64,000 nucleotides of DNA from Tuctoria greenei (Eukaryota > Streptophyta > Magnoliopsida > Poales > Poaceae): assembly GCA_036927565.1 (NCBI GenBank), contig JAYESD010000001.1, forward strand, positions 4,836,001-4,900,000, in the 5' to 3' direction. The position numbers and the translations under genes are program-made. Below are positions 19,098 through 30,447 of this stretch, in pieces (within the stretch, counting starts at the first letter, position 1; every line of letters begins with the position of its first letter). The notes under the pieces are model-generated. The model saw only the letters and a program-made list of their open reading frames with translations, did not search any database and had not been told where the DNA came from.

Positions 19098-22000
19098 CTA
19101 ACGTTTCAAGGAGTAGCTCTTTCCACTAAATGCTTGGAACTTGGGTTCATCCTTCGGGGGTTCATCGTTTTTCACAGGAGCCTGTTACAGTAAGTTGAGA
19201 GAATCGTGTTAAGCCTGAGAACAACATGAACGACATTTGTGTGCCAAATGATATGACAATTTCTCATGTATGGCCTATTTCCTGTACTTTCCCACAATCA
19301 CACAAAACAATTTTCTAAAGGAATCTGTCCCAAGCCACAAGATCAATGCTAGCTGCTTATACAGCGGATAACAGAATTGTTGGTTCTACTAAGCCAAACT
19401 GTGCTTATAAATACAAAAATATATTTATCTTCCCTACAGAAATGCTGATGAATAGAAACTTGAAATGGATTTTAGTTTCTAAATACGTATTAACATTTAT
19501 GTTCACATGCTTCTTTGTAGCTACACACTACAAAAGTTTAACTTATTAATCATCTGCCGACCTGGCGTCTCAAGATAAACATTGATAATATGTAGGCCAA
19601 TAATCGTAAGAGTACAAAAAGCAAACAGCCAAAAATCCAGTTACAACTTCAGTTATGATGCATGAGAAATTGAACACGTCGGGTGTCACTGCAGTAGGAA
19701 ATACCTTTTGCGGTTCTTTGCTGCTTGCGCTTGAACCAAAAACAAGCTTTCCTGTTTTCTGACGAGTGGAACTGCTAGCTCCTGAAGTTGCTGGTGCTGC
19801 AGTTTGCTGATTTGCCCTTTTGCTTGAATCTTGAGGTGCAGAAATTGCTGGGGAAGGAAACCCGGATGCTTGCAGTTTTGAGGCCCTACCATCCAACCGC
19901 TTTCCAGAACCAGTAAATGGTTTGAACTTTGGTTCATCTTCAACCGTAGTGTCTCCAACTGCATGGTGCCACAGCAAGTGATCGTGTTTAAAAAAGAGGA
20001 ATTCCAAATAACAGCATAAACAGCTATTATTTCACACGCTTAAACAATTGGATAGCTGTAAGTAAAGGAATTAAAGGCTAACAATCACAATCAAAGAAAG
20101 TTGAGAAAATATAAAACCAAGATATCGCTAAGCAGTAATATGGGAAATATTAATTTGAGAAGTGCCTAATGAATGAATGTAACACTTAGCAAATCGATTA
20201 GAGAGCCTAATGCCTTTGATTTCAAGTATCTTCGCATAATGTTTTTTTCTTCAAATTATATTGCAGTTGAACCTATAGAATAGAAGCACGATGATGATTG
20301 TAGAATTTTGAGATTGCAGTGATACAAACAGGAATGATATAATCAACCCTATAGCACAAACACATCTAATGCGTTAATCGCATGTGTAGGCTAGATTTTT
20401 CAAAGAAGATAATGCAAACCTTCAGGTGCCTTGTTTGGAGGAACTGCAGGTTGTTGTGGCCTCTCAGGTTCTTTATAATCGAGGGGAGGAGCAAAGTCCA
20501 CTTCACAGTCTGTCTCTATGATGCTAACTGCTGAAGCAGGCTTTGTTTCAACAATATCAATATAGTACTGTTTGTTGTTGTAAGCTACCATGATGCTGTC
20601 TCCCGTGGTTAAGCAAGAGAAATTTCTCAGAGTTTTCTCCAAGCTGTACAGTTACACATAACGTGATGAGAATGATGACACCATGCCAAAAGGAATTAAG
20701 GTATTTTAATAGATATATATAAGCACCGAAGAATATTATTGGTTACTTACATGGCTTTTGGATTTGAGATATCCAGAAAATCAGTTGTGTGAGGTTGCAA
20801 CTTCACATAATTACCCTTGGGAAGGGTCGCATTTTTGACACGGACAGTGTCACCCTCTTGAAGCAGCATGTTTTGCATCATCTGTACATGCGCGAAGACA
20901 AAATACACAAATCAGCCATGGTTCTTTGGCAATGTAACTGAAGATAGCAGTAAAGACTAAGGAAAGTCAACTTTTTAGACATACCCAGTAGGGCATGATT
21001 ATCATGCCTTCTTCTGCTACGAACTCCAAAACTCCGCAGTGTGAAATACGTAGAGTAGCATCATTGTGTAGCTCAAATAACATAGGGTACTCAATGTGCA
21101 GGGAAGCTATTAAAAGATCTCAAACAATTATTAAAACTGTTCTCTAAGAATAATCAAGATCAACAGAGGAAAGTTACAAAATCAGTTTAACATTCAAGGT
21201 ATCAATACTGAATGAGCTTACCAAGACGATCAAGGGCAGATGGTGGCATTATTACTGGGACAGCAAAAATACAAAATCAGAGGTGCATCAATCGTCATAC
21301 AAACACTGATATGAACCCCACAAGCCAAGAAAAAAATCAACTAAACCGCCGCACTTACCTTTGTCACCACCTTCCAAGTGTGGCTGAAGCATATAGAAAG
21401 AAGAGTCCAACTCAGTATGCGTGAGGACAAAAGAAGTGCTAGGTATAAGCCAATGAAATTGACAGCCACAAGAAGCAGCATACCTTATCAAAAAAGGATG
21501 CTGGATAACAACGGTACGTCTGCTCAAAGCTATTCCCATGGTAAGCATATCCCCCGTAAAACTACAGGGAAAATATACGTTAATTAAGCATATACCGCTT
21601 AACATATTCCAGCCGCACAAGCCAAAGATGATACACATGAAAAGAAATGCAACTAATGTTCCCATCATTGGAATCTGCAAAGTTTCTTGAATCTGAGGAT
21701 GTTTCTTACACGACGATGACAACAACAACAAATACAAAGTCTTTGTTCCAAGCACCCTGGGATAGGCTAGATATGAAACCCAACAATTTCAATTCTTCAA
21801 AAAAATGGAAAAGAAAGAGAGAGAAGAGGTAAACAAAGTACGAGCAAACTAAGATTCTAGCACATGGATTGTTGATTTCTAAGAAGTCCTATCAAGATGT
21901 TTCTTACAAAATGTCAGAATTATAACATAAAGGAATTTCTCTCTGTCATTTAATATTTAAAATAGCAGTTGGAAGATAAGAGTGCAAAAGGACTGCATCA

Positions 22001-22468
22001 CAATAAATACAAAAAGTAAGCCAACTTTATCTGTCAGGGTGTAACATCAAGATAATACCTATAGTTTGTTCAGTCTAACGTTCATTCTACAGGCCTGTAG
22101 ATATATAACCAAGTGGTTAAAAGATTTTGTTGGACCGGTAAAGATTATACATCTGAAATTCAAACAAATGGGTGCCTTTAAATATAGGTTTAAAATCAGC
22201 TCATCTATCAAACGCAAAATTTGATTGATAGAGGCACTGAGGGTAGGGTAGGCATATTTATTGTACACCTATGGACCTAGTAAATATGAAAATAGAATAT
22301 GCAAACTACTATTTGACAGTTGACACTGGAAATCCCAGGCAGTGTATCTATACAGAAGGGACTGATAGGTCCTCTTAAACAGAGACTGTTAGAAATAATG
22401 CACATGCCGAGTAGTTTTGAACATGAAATAAAGAATGAAGAACGGTTCTATCTTGTGATGCATACCAT
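19098..22468 (-). CDS. UFD1: Ubiquitin fusion degradation protein 1 (UFD1)
   Basis: Nine coding segments in gene order: 22468..22466, 21561..21484, 21383..21359, 21254..21222, 21106..20985, 20881..20751, 20643..20420, 19958..19705 and 19181..19098. All are GT-AG and in phase, giving 317 residues, the usual length for plant UFD1. The N-terminal UT3 domain is complete: GYAYHGNSFEQTYRCYPASF, then IMPPSALDRLASLHIEYPM, the GMIIMPYWMMQNML segment, and a tail with SIIETDCEVDFAPPLDYKEPE. The C-terminal third is Ser/Lys/Pro-rich and contains two copies of a DEPKFK/QxFxG motif (FKPFTGSGKRLDG and FQAFSGKSY). In eukaryotes UFD1 pairs with NPL4 to recruit ubiquitinated substrates to the CDC48/p97 ATPase, for example in ER-associated degradation. 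The start codon is the last codon of its exon, and two coding exons are only 25 and 33 bp. Confidence 0.95.
21717..21782 (-). mobile_element. SINE 3'-tail remnant (Au-SINE-like)
   Basis: The plus strand reads GACAACAACAACAAA.. then ..TTCCAAGCACCCTGGGATAGGCTAG and ATGAAACCCAAC. This matches the reverse complement of the grass Au-SINE 3' end (..GGGTTTCA..CTAGCCTACCCCAA..TTGTTGTTG) as I remember it. It lies in a UFD1 intron. The 5' part of a SINE is not recognisable. Confidence 0.45.
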
Positions 22469-23800
22469 TTTTCCGGGGTCCCTTGCTTCAACTCCCCAGA
22501 CCTGCCATCATAAATAAAGGTATAAGAAAACAGCAACTTGACTTGAAATAGAGAACTGTTGATGCAAACATCTAGTAACAAGTTACAAAGTCTGTTCCCT
22601 CAACAGCAACAACAACAACACATTTTGTCCCAAACACATTGGGGTAGGCGAAAGTCTGTTCCCTCAAAAAATAAAAGGTTACAAAGTTTGTTAACTTCAG
22701 CGATCAAAAGCACACCAAATACGAAAAGGCAGCATATACAACTAACGGTAACTCAGTGCTTTTGCAGGGTGATCGTGACAGAAATCACTCAATCAGCATT
22801 ATTAGACAGTATGTTACAAAGGAAATGAATACAGAAAAGATGAAAATCGTGAATCAAAACCCGCAGAAAAGTTCTGCAAAATCACTGTGTCTATCCAACA
22901 GGGATAACCACCAAATAGTCCAGGAATCATCAGCACGCTCAAAGATTTTCAAACAGCAGCTGAGCACCGATAACAATACTCATATTAACAATGGATTGAA
23001 TAGTCACCAGAACAAGCTGCATTATCAAGTATCTATCCGAATCCACCAATATCAGACCAAGTAATGGCATCAAGTTATCCCAAACTAACTGGGAACAAAA
23101 CAGGTATGACTGGTGGGGATTGAAATTACATGCATTTCGCTACCAACGGGAGGAGGCAGCCAGTTTTTTCAGCGTTTCACGGGATCCACTTATGATAGCT
23201 AAACATCCGATTTCAGGAGCCTACTTTGCGTGGGGAAACAGACTACACTAGCACCTAGGGAGATCCAAGCCCTGTGGCAATATCGCGCGTACGCTCTGAG
23301 AAGAGAAGATGGTCCTAATCCAACCAAAATCGTAGACAAGGGCGCACGGGCTAGAAATCGATCGCATCCACTACTACCAGGCAAGCGAGAAGTAAGATTT
23401 GGATTCGATTGCTTGCAGCAAGTAGTGAAAAGGAATACATCGTAGTCGTAGCAACCTAGGGTTCCTTACCTGCAGGAAATCGGTTCCAGGTCCAGATGGG
23501 GAGAGACGACGACCAGAGCAGCTAGGACGACGACCAGCAAAGGGGAGAGACGGCAGGCGCCGCTTCGACGGGAAGAGGTTGGAGCCGAGATCAAGTGTTC
23601 GACGGTGCGGGTAATCGCAGAGTCGGGCGCATATATCCCGTCGAAGCCGGGGTGGGATGAGATTGGGAATCGATGTTGCCACGGATTCCGGTAGGAATGG
23701 GAATCGAATAGTTTGGACTTTGGACCGTGTACCGGTTCCGGTTCGCGAGAGGAATATCCGCCGGTTATAGTTGGGCCACAAAAATGGCCTTATAATTAAA
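22469..23800 (-). promoter_or_regulatory. UFD1 5' UTR, leader intron and promoter
   Basis: A leader exon ends at 23470 (CTGCAG, donor GTAAGG). A 968-bp intron (22502..23469) joins it to 22501..22469, which runs directly into the ATG. Promoter signs on the minus strand are AATTATAAGG (23789-23798) as a TATA candidate and TGGCCC/GGCCCA-type site-II words around 23774 and 23806, common in housekeeping plant genes. The PIF element begins only about 40 bp beyond this TATA candidate. Confidence 0.6.
22604..22650 (-). mobile_element. Second SINE 3'-tail remnant (Au-SINE-like)
   Basis: CAACAACAACAACACATTTTG followed by TCCCAAACACATTGGGGTAGGCGAAAG, the same module and orientation as 21717, in the long 5'-UTR intron of UFD1. 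Confidence 0.45.
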
Positions 23801-24358
23801 GTTAGTGGGCCGGTATTTCTGGGTTGGGCGCCCAAGTTAGTTTGTGTTTAGTTCGAGGGATGTCTCGAAATGGGATGAAGCGATCCGTCTTGTACTCCTG
23901 TTTGATTGAGAGACAACATGAGATGGGATGAACCCACTAAAGAATATTCCTTCAATATTCGGGACGGACTCATCCACCGAAATCGACCGGGACGAGCCCA
24001 TCCCACTTACGCCCCGCATCACGTGACGCATGCACGCGCACTCTCCTCACCACTCAGCGCTCGTTACCCTTTCCACTTGAACTCGAAAAAATCAAACAAT
24101 ACGCGTGCGCTCCCTGGGCGGACGCCTCGCGACGCGGCGCATCACCCGCTGAAGCTGGCAGTGGCAGCTCCCACGGAAGACGACAGCGACTCCCACGAAA
24201 GACAGCAGCAGCTCCCATGGAGAACGACGACAAATCCTCCACAAGCATCAGTCGAATTCTCCACGCGACTCAGATCAAATCCCCCCACACCGGTAATCCT
24301 CAAATCCCATCCTCCGACTCGTTCTTCCAAGTTTGTCCTTTTTCTCTGGCTATCCTTC

Positions 24359-25944
24359 TCAAAGTCGCCTAGAGGGGGTGAATAGGCAATAAGATCTAAA
24401 TAACTTAATTAAATGAGATTAATCTCCTGATGTCGGACTTGTCTGGACAGGGCCAGACTAGTCCGCTCAGCACAGGGTGAAAACCTAAAAACTTGATTTC
24501 TACAAGTTATTTGCAGAATTTAAGTTCATCCAAGATGTAAGCAAAGTGTGGTAACATAGTACAACTAGGATTGTGAAGTTAAAGCACTTAGGCCACAAGA
24601 TTTCAACAAAGATCAAAGTGAAGAGCAATATGAACAATAAGAACCCTTATAGCAATGCTAGTGATTACGAAATATAAAATGACATATCCCGTGGTTCAGC
24701 TCCACGAAGAAGCCTACATCCACGTTGAGAAGTCTACACAAGGACTGGGTCTCACTTGACCCTTCTCTCACCAAGCAACCACAATGGTCGGCTTGGTTTT
24801 TGCTATATCAATAGGTAATCACCAAGTTTAATTGGGACTGCTCACAAGTTGAGGCTCCCACAAATCAATACAATGATGAGCACATGAAGCGCAACTCACA
24901 CAAGCCACAAAACACAACACAATGTGCAAAGAGATCAAACCGAGAGCCAAAGCGCTATGATCTTCTTTCACTTTGCTCCCCAAACTCTAATCTCTTCAAC
25001 ATTTAGTCTTAGAGGGCTAGTAGGACAAGTGAAAGGCTTTGGAAGGATCTAGGTCACTTGTGGCGGCGCTAGGGTTCAACAGTTATCAAATGGGGGCCGA
25101 GGGTCCCCCTTTTATAGGGGTCCTGACAACTAACCGTTGCCATCAGGACCAACCCGGACTAGTGTGGCCCTGTGCCGCAGACTAGTCCGACCTTCTGGGA
25201 CCGCCGATAATTTCATGTCATCGATCGACAAAACAGATGATGTGCGCGCCAACGTTTGAATTTCAAACGGCCACTAACAACACGGACTAGTCCGATTCAC
25301 AACGGACTAGTCCGAAGAAAGACAAAAAGGTTTGGTTCGTCCCAAAACAGATCTCTAGGGTTTTCTCTCGGTTTACCTCACTAAGTCTTAAATGGACTAG
25401 TCCGTACCATAACGGACAAGTCCGAACTTCTCTAGAGAGCTTTGATCCGTTCCAAAATGGACAAGTCTGATCTTCAAGGACTTAGATCAAACTCCACTAA
25501 GAGATGAACGAACTAGTTCATACCCATACGGACAAGTCCGAACTCATCCAGAGATGTTTAGTCCGCCCCAAAGCGGACTACTCTGACTGGCCGGACTAGT
25601 CCGGCCCTGAGGCCCGGACTAGTCCGGCCTCCTAGGGTTTTTTTTCTCATTTTGGCTTCTCACTTAGTTTTTTCTCTCAACTATCACATTGATCCCTCTA
25701 GAATGATCTCAATGCACATGATACATCCACCTTCTCACATGACACGACTCATACAAGCTCAACACCATAGAAACCCTAATTTATATGCTTGAGCATTTGA
25801 CGCCTGTTTTATCCTTTTCCTTTTTGAGTGATTTCATCTCATTTCATCCATCACACATGTGCTTAAGATCAACTGAACTCATTAGCCTCTTAATTGTCAT
25901 CATCAATCATCCAAAACCCACGGGGATGCCTAGATGCACTTTCA
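24359..25944 (-). repeat. 3' LTR of element A, with palindrome array
   Basis: 1,586 bp. On the minus strand it starts TGAAAGTGCATCTAGG and ends GGCGACTTTGA (canonical TG..CA with the last base pair changed). A promoter sits at 25108-25118 (CCTATAAAAGG). Upstream of it, at 25150-25630, lies an array of CGGACTAGTCCG (four exact) and related words such as CGGACAAGTCCG. Confidence 0.85.
25108..25118 (-). promoter_or_regulatory. LTR promoter TATA box of element A
   Basis: Minus-strand CCTATAAAAGG, a consensus plant TATA box. It lies about 35 bp downstream of the last palindrome of the array. Confidence 0.7.
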
Positions 25945-25958
25945 ATCTTCCCCTTTTT
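25945..25958 (-). promoter_or_regulatory. Polypurine tract of element A
   Basis: Minus-strand AAAAAGGGGAAGAT directly abuts the 3' LTR, as required for plus-strand DNA priming. Confidence 0.75.
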
Positions 25959-26389
25959 GGTGATTGATGACAACACATTAAGACTTCAACAAAAAAGATA
26001 ATAATTTATTTTCATGACATGTATTTGTATGAGTGACTCCCCCTTAATGTATGCATCATGATTAAGAGAAATTGAGAGAGTTCTCACACATACACATGTT
26101 ATGGTGGGGTGCCTAAGTGATGTGCTCATAAATTGTGATAAGACAACAAATGTGCAAGATAAATATGTAATTGAGGCAACATATCACAATTTAGACATAA
26201 GAAAATCACAATTTAAGTCTTACAACATAGAAAAGAGAGTTTTAAAACATTAGTCCATAATGGACTAATTTCTCCCCCATACAACTATTGTCTAAGTAGA
26301 AACTCTTCCTCTCTCTAAGTACCCCATCCATTAATCTATCCCCCTTTGGCGTCAAGACACCAAAAAGGAAAAGAAGGAAGGAAGAGTCC

Positions 26390-28034
26390 TTAGGTATACT
26401 CTTCAATTTCATCGCCGTCGTTGTCGTCTCCACCTTGGTGCCCGCTATCGCTCTCCATGGCCTCCGGATCAGTATGAGCATCATCTTCAGACGGGGCCGC
26501 TGTAGAAGTACCATCTTCACCAAATTGAGCTAGCTCCTTGGCGGTGAACTCCGGGAATGGAGTGATCTCCCCATCACTCTCCTCGGCGGGAGACATGGGG
26601 ATGTCCAACTTGTCGCACACCGCCTTGAGATACTTCTCTTGGCGACGCTCCATGCGACATTGCTGAACTTTTGCCTTTCGGCAAGAGGAGATAGCTTTGA
26701 AGCACTTGAGAAATCTGTTGCCACATTGTGATGAAGGAGGAGGTGGTGGCACAAAGCGAGAAGAAGAAGACGGTGGATCCGCATTCTCCCTCCTAGGGGC
26801 AACAGGCTCCAGAGTAGGGAGTTGAGGTTGAAGCCTCCGGTGAGTGATGTCCTTCTTGAAGGTGAGTCCAAAACACCTTCTCGATCATGTACATGATGTA
26901 GGGAGCATACCCACATGATCGGTTTGGAGTATGTGAGATATTGAAGATGTCATCGAAGATGTAGTCAACCACATTGAAGCGAACATCTCCATCAATTAGC
27001 ACCATCAAGTTCCTTAAGTTTCCTTGAATAATCCCCGTATCTCCATCCCTGGGGGAAATAGTCTTACAGAGGACACATTTGATGACACTGTAGAAGGGCT
27101 TGATGTTCCTTATGTGCCCGGCCTCAAAAGGTACATGACTGGGATACATGTACTCCAAAGTGTATCGATCAACTGGCCTTAGGTTGGAAATAATGATCTC
27201 ATTCTCCAGTTGATCCTCCAAGTCAAGGAACTGAGCAAACTCCCGGTAAGTGGTGGAATATTGCTCTCCATGGGTCATCCAGATGATCCTCCCGTCCCCA
27301 TCGGTGTGGAAATAGATAGTGGAGTAGAATTGAGCAATCACCTCCACATTCCAATCATACTGAAAGGCCATGAATTTTTTCAGACCATGGCGCTCTATGG
27401 CCTCAATCACGGCATTTAAGGCCACGTGATCCTTCTGGGCTATGTAGTCCCAATCGATCCACTGAGGATCAGTAACTAGAGTCTACTTGAACATATAGAC
27501 AGTCTTGTAGTAGTCACAGTGGAAGTTGCACCAGAAACGTGGATCCACTGTGCTCCTCTCCCTCTGATAGACATTGATTTTTTGGAACTTTCTTGCCTTC
27601 TCAGCCCCTTTGCCCTTGAAGATGTTGGCATCAAAGGCCACTGCATGGTTTGGGTTCCTTGCAGGAGACGACATCCTCAAGGGTCCAATGGGTTGAGAGG
27701 CACCCTTCTTGGCCTTGCTTGCTGCCTTCTTGGCCACCATAACCCTTTTCTTGGGTGCAGCATCCGCTGGGGCCTTTCCCTTGTCCTTGGAGGTCCTCGC
27801 CTCCTGGGATCTAGCTTGCTCCCCCATAGTCACAAGCCTCTTCTTCTTTGGGGTTGCCTCAGCTGCAACAGAGTTGTGAGCTTCCCGTTGTGTCTTCTTT
27901 GCTCTTCTTGCTTCGGCCTGAGAGTCGAGATACGCCATGACAAGATGGTCCTCCTCGCGCTTTTGGCGGTAACAAGCTTGCCTTCCTGCTTCGGCCTCAG
28001 AGTCGGAGAGGGGAACATACTCGGAATTCGACAT
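26390..28034 (-). pseudogene. Element A extra ORF after pol (env position)
   Basis: Starts MSNSEYVPLSDSEAEAGRQ, then an Arg/Lys/Glu-rich region and a Lys/Ala-rich basic block (residues about 80-120). A globular part follows (WIDWDYIAQ ... FYSTIYFHTDGDGRIIWMTHG ... FAQFLDLEDQ ... ) resembling the 'putative plant transposon protein' domain found in grass Sirevirus extra ORFs, and then a Pro-rich and acidic tail ending DEIEEYT. One in-frame stop (27483-27485) and one frameshift near 26880 break it. It occupies the place of env in SIRE1-like elements, but I see no signal peptide or membrane anchor, so an envelope function is not supported. Confidence 0.6.
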
Positions 28035-28129
28035 GGTTGATGATAAGAGATGTAAAAGAATGAGTATGAGTCCAAGGAAGTAGAGATATGGTGGTAGAAT
28101 TCACAAAATCGACTTAGGTTAGGGTTTTC

Positions 28130-28730
28130 ACTATAACCCGGACTTGTCTGCCCAAGGGTCGGACTAGTCCGCACCAAGTTGGACTTGTCCGTCCTACGGC
28201 GGGACTAGTCCGGTTCACACAGCAAGAACCCTAATCTAGAGAAATTTTGCAAAAACTACGGATCCTACCACAAAAATGAAGGTACATGATCACAATGATG
28301 TGGACAACAACATTTGTGAAGAAGTTTCTATCAATAGACCTAAAAGAATTGAATTTTGAACATTTTGGGTTTAGGTCACGAATACCTCTTCAAATCTTTG
28401 ATTCGTTGAAATGTGGGTGAGGAATTGGCTTCCGATGTTTGGGGGAAGAGTTCCCATGCACCTTAGGGCTTTAATCCACCGATTGGAATCAAGATTTTGT
28501 GGTTGGAATCGAGAATCACCGATTTGGGGGCGGTTTTCGTGCGCTTTTGGAGAGAGAGAGGGTTCGAGTGAAGTGGAGAGGTCGAGGGCGTCCAGGGGAG
28601 GTTAAGTCCTCAAGGGTCGGACTAGTCCAGTCGGAGACCCAGACTTGTCCGGCCAGTGGACTAGTTCCGGACTGTTCTAGTACACCGGACTAGTCCGGTC
28701 TAGGGGCGGACTAGTCCGGTCCTAAGACTG
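28130..28730 (-). repeat. Internal palindrome array upstream of the extra ORF of A
   Basis: Between the end of pol and the extra ORF there are further exact CGGACTAGTCCG words (28160, 28619, 28685 and 28704 regions) and variants (GGACTTGTCCG, GGACTAGTTCCG). The array is in two clusters, 28130-28220 and 28610-28730. It uses the same motif as the LTR array of this element, which is otherwise absent from its gag-pol region. Confidence 0.75.
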
Positions 28731-29011
28731 AAACCTCCTAATATTATGTTTTGAGCGGATATTTGATCCTTTTGGACTATATTTTCACAAAAGATCTTTG
28801 CAAACATGGTCAGTAAGCAATCAACAATCAAACTATGACCATTATTCACAAAGATTCCATAATTTCAAAGTAATTTGTATAAAAATGAGGATGAGTTTTT
28901 CGCAAGCATGTGTGAATTTTGAACATGACAATCAGATGTGCAAGACTCAAGCCACATTTCAAGAATCTAAGATATTTAGCTCACTCCTAAGTTCACAAAA
29001 TCTTTTCTCAT

Positions 29012-30280
29012 CTAGGGGTTTGGTAAAATATCAGCCAATTGTTTTTTATTCTCACATGGGAAATTGTAATGTCTCCTTTGGTGGAGTGATCTCTCAAGAA
29101 ATGGTGGCGAATCGATGTGTTTGGTCTTTGAATATTCAACTGGATTGTGAGCTATTTTGATGGAACTCTCATTGTCACATAGGAAGGGAATATGACGCAA
29201 ATTTATGCCATAGTCCCTAAGAGTTTGTCGTATCCAAAGAAGTTGTGCACAACAACTTCCGACGGCGACATACTCTGCTTCAGTTGTGGAAAGAGCAATG
29301 GAGTTTTGTTTCTTTGAGGACCAAGACACTAAAGATCTACCAAGGAATTGGCAAGTTTCGGATGTACTCTTGCTATCAACTTTGCACCCCGCATAGTCCG
29401 CATCAGAATATCCAATGAGGTTAAACTTAGAGCATTTGGGGTACCAACGTCCTAGGCTTGGTGAGTGAACCAAATATCTAAGAATTCTCTTAACGGCGGT
29501 CAAATGACACACCTTAGGAGCAGCTTGAAATCTAACACACATACACACACTAAGCATAATATCAGGCCTAGATGCACATAAGTAAAGCAATGAACCTATC
29601 ATAGAACGATATATCTTTTGGTCCACACTTGGACCATCTTCATTAAGATCAAAATGCTCATTAGTTGCTATAGGAGTCTTGATGGGTTTGGCCTTGTCCA
29701 TGTCAAACTTCTTGAGTATATCTTGTGTGTACTTGGTTTGACTAATGAATTTGCCTTCCTTGAGTTGCTTCACTTGAAAACCTAGGAAGAACTTCAACTC
29801 CCCCATCATGGGCATCTCAAATCTTTCCGTAATTATCTTAGAAAACTCATCACAAAAAGATTTGTTAGTAGAACCAAATATAATGTCATTGACATATATT
29901 TGGCAAACAAACAAATCATAATTAAAGTGCTTAGTGAATAAAGTGTAATCCGCCTTCCCAATTTTGAAACCATTTTGAGTTATAAAATCTCTAGGGCACT
30001 CATACCAAGCTCTAGAAGCTGCTTTGAGTCCATAGAGAGCCTTACACAATTTGTACACATGGTTTGGGAATTCTTCATCTTCAAACTCGGGGGGTTGCTC
30101 CGCATACACCTCTTCCTTGATTGGACCATTGGGGAATGCGCTCTTGACGTCCATTTGATATGTCTTAAAATCATGGTGAGTAGCAAAGGCAAGTAATATA
30201 CGAATTGATTCAAGCCTAGCTACGGGAGCAAAGGTTTCTTCGAAATCCAAACCTTCGACTTGTGAATACCCCTTGGTCAC
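29012..30280 (-). pseudogene. Element A reverse transcriptase and RNase H
   Basis: 422-codon ORF. The RT starts near KGYSQVEGLDFEETFAPVAR and includes LYGLK. The catalytic box reads YVND instead of the copia YVDD, losing one metal-binding aspartate. RNase H follows with YSDADYAGC, STTEAEYVA and LLWIRQTL, and the tail has CDNESSIKIA. The C-terminal segment is shifted after KTKHID. Non-functional as it stands. Confidence 0.88.
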
Positions 30281-30447
30281 AACTCACAAGTCGTGCCTTG
30301 TTCCTTGTAACCACCCCGCGCTCATCTTGTTTGTTGCACCCACTTAGTACCTGCAATATTCGCATTAGGCCTCTTCACGAGCTCCAATACTTGATTTCTT
30401 TCGAAATTGTTGAGCTCTTCTTGCATGGCCATCATCCAATCCGGATC

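Noticed and set aside
23374..23835. 153-codon minus-strand ORF as an independent gene
   Set aside because: It covers the UFD1 leader exon and promoter; the donor at 23469 cuts it and no domain is visible.
26390..28034. Envelope gene that would make element A a virus-like retroelement
   Set aside because: No signal peptide, cleavage site or transmembrane segment is visible; only the position matches env.
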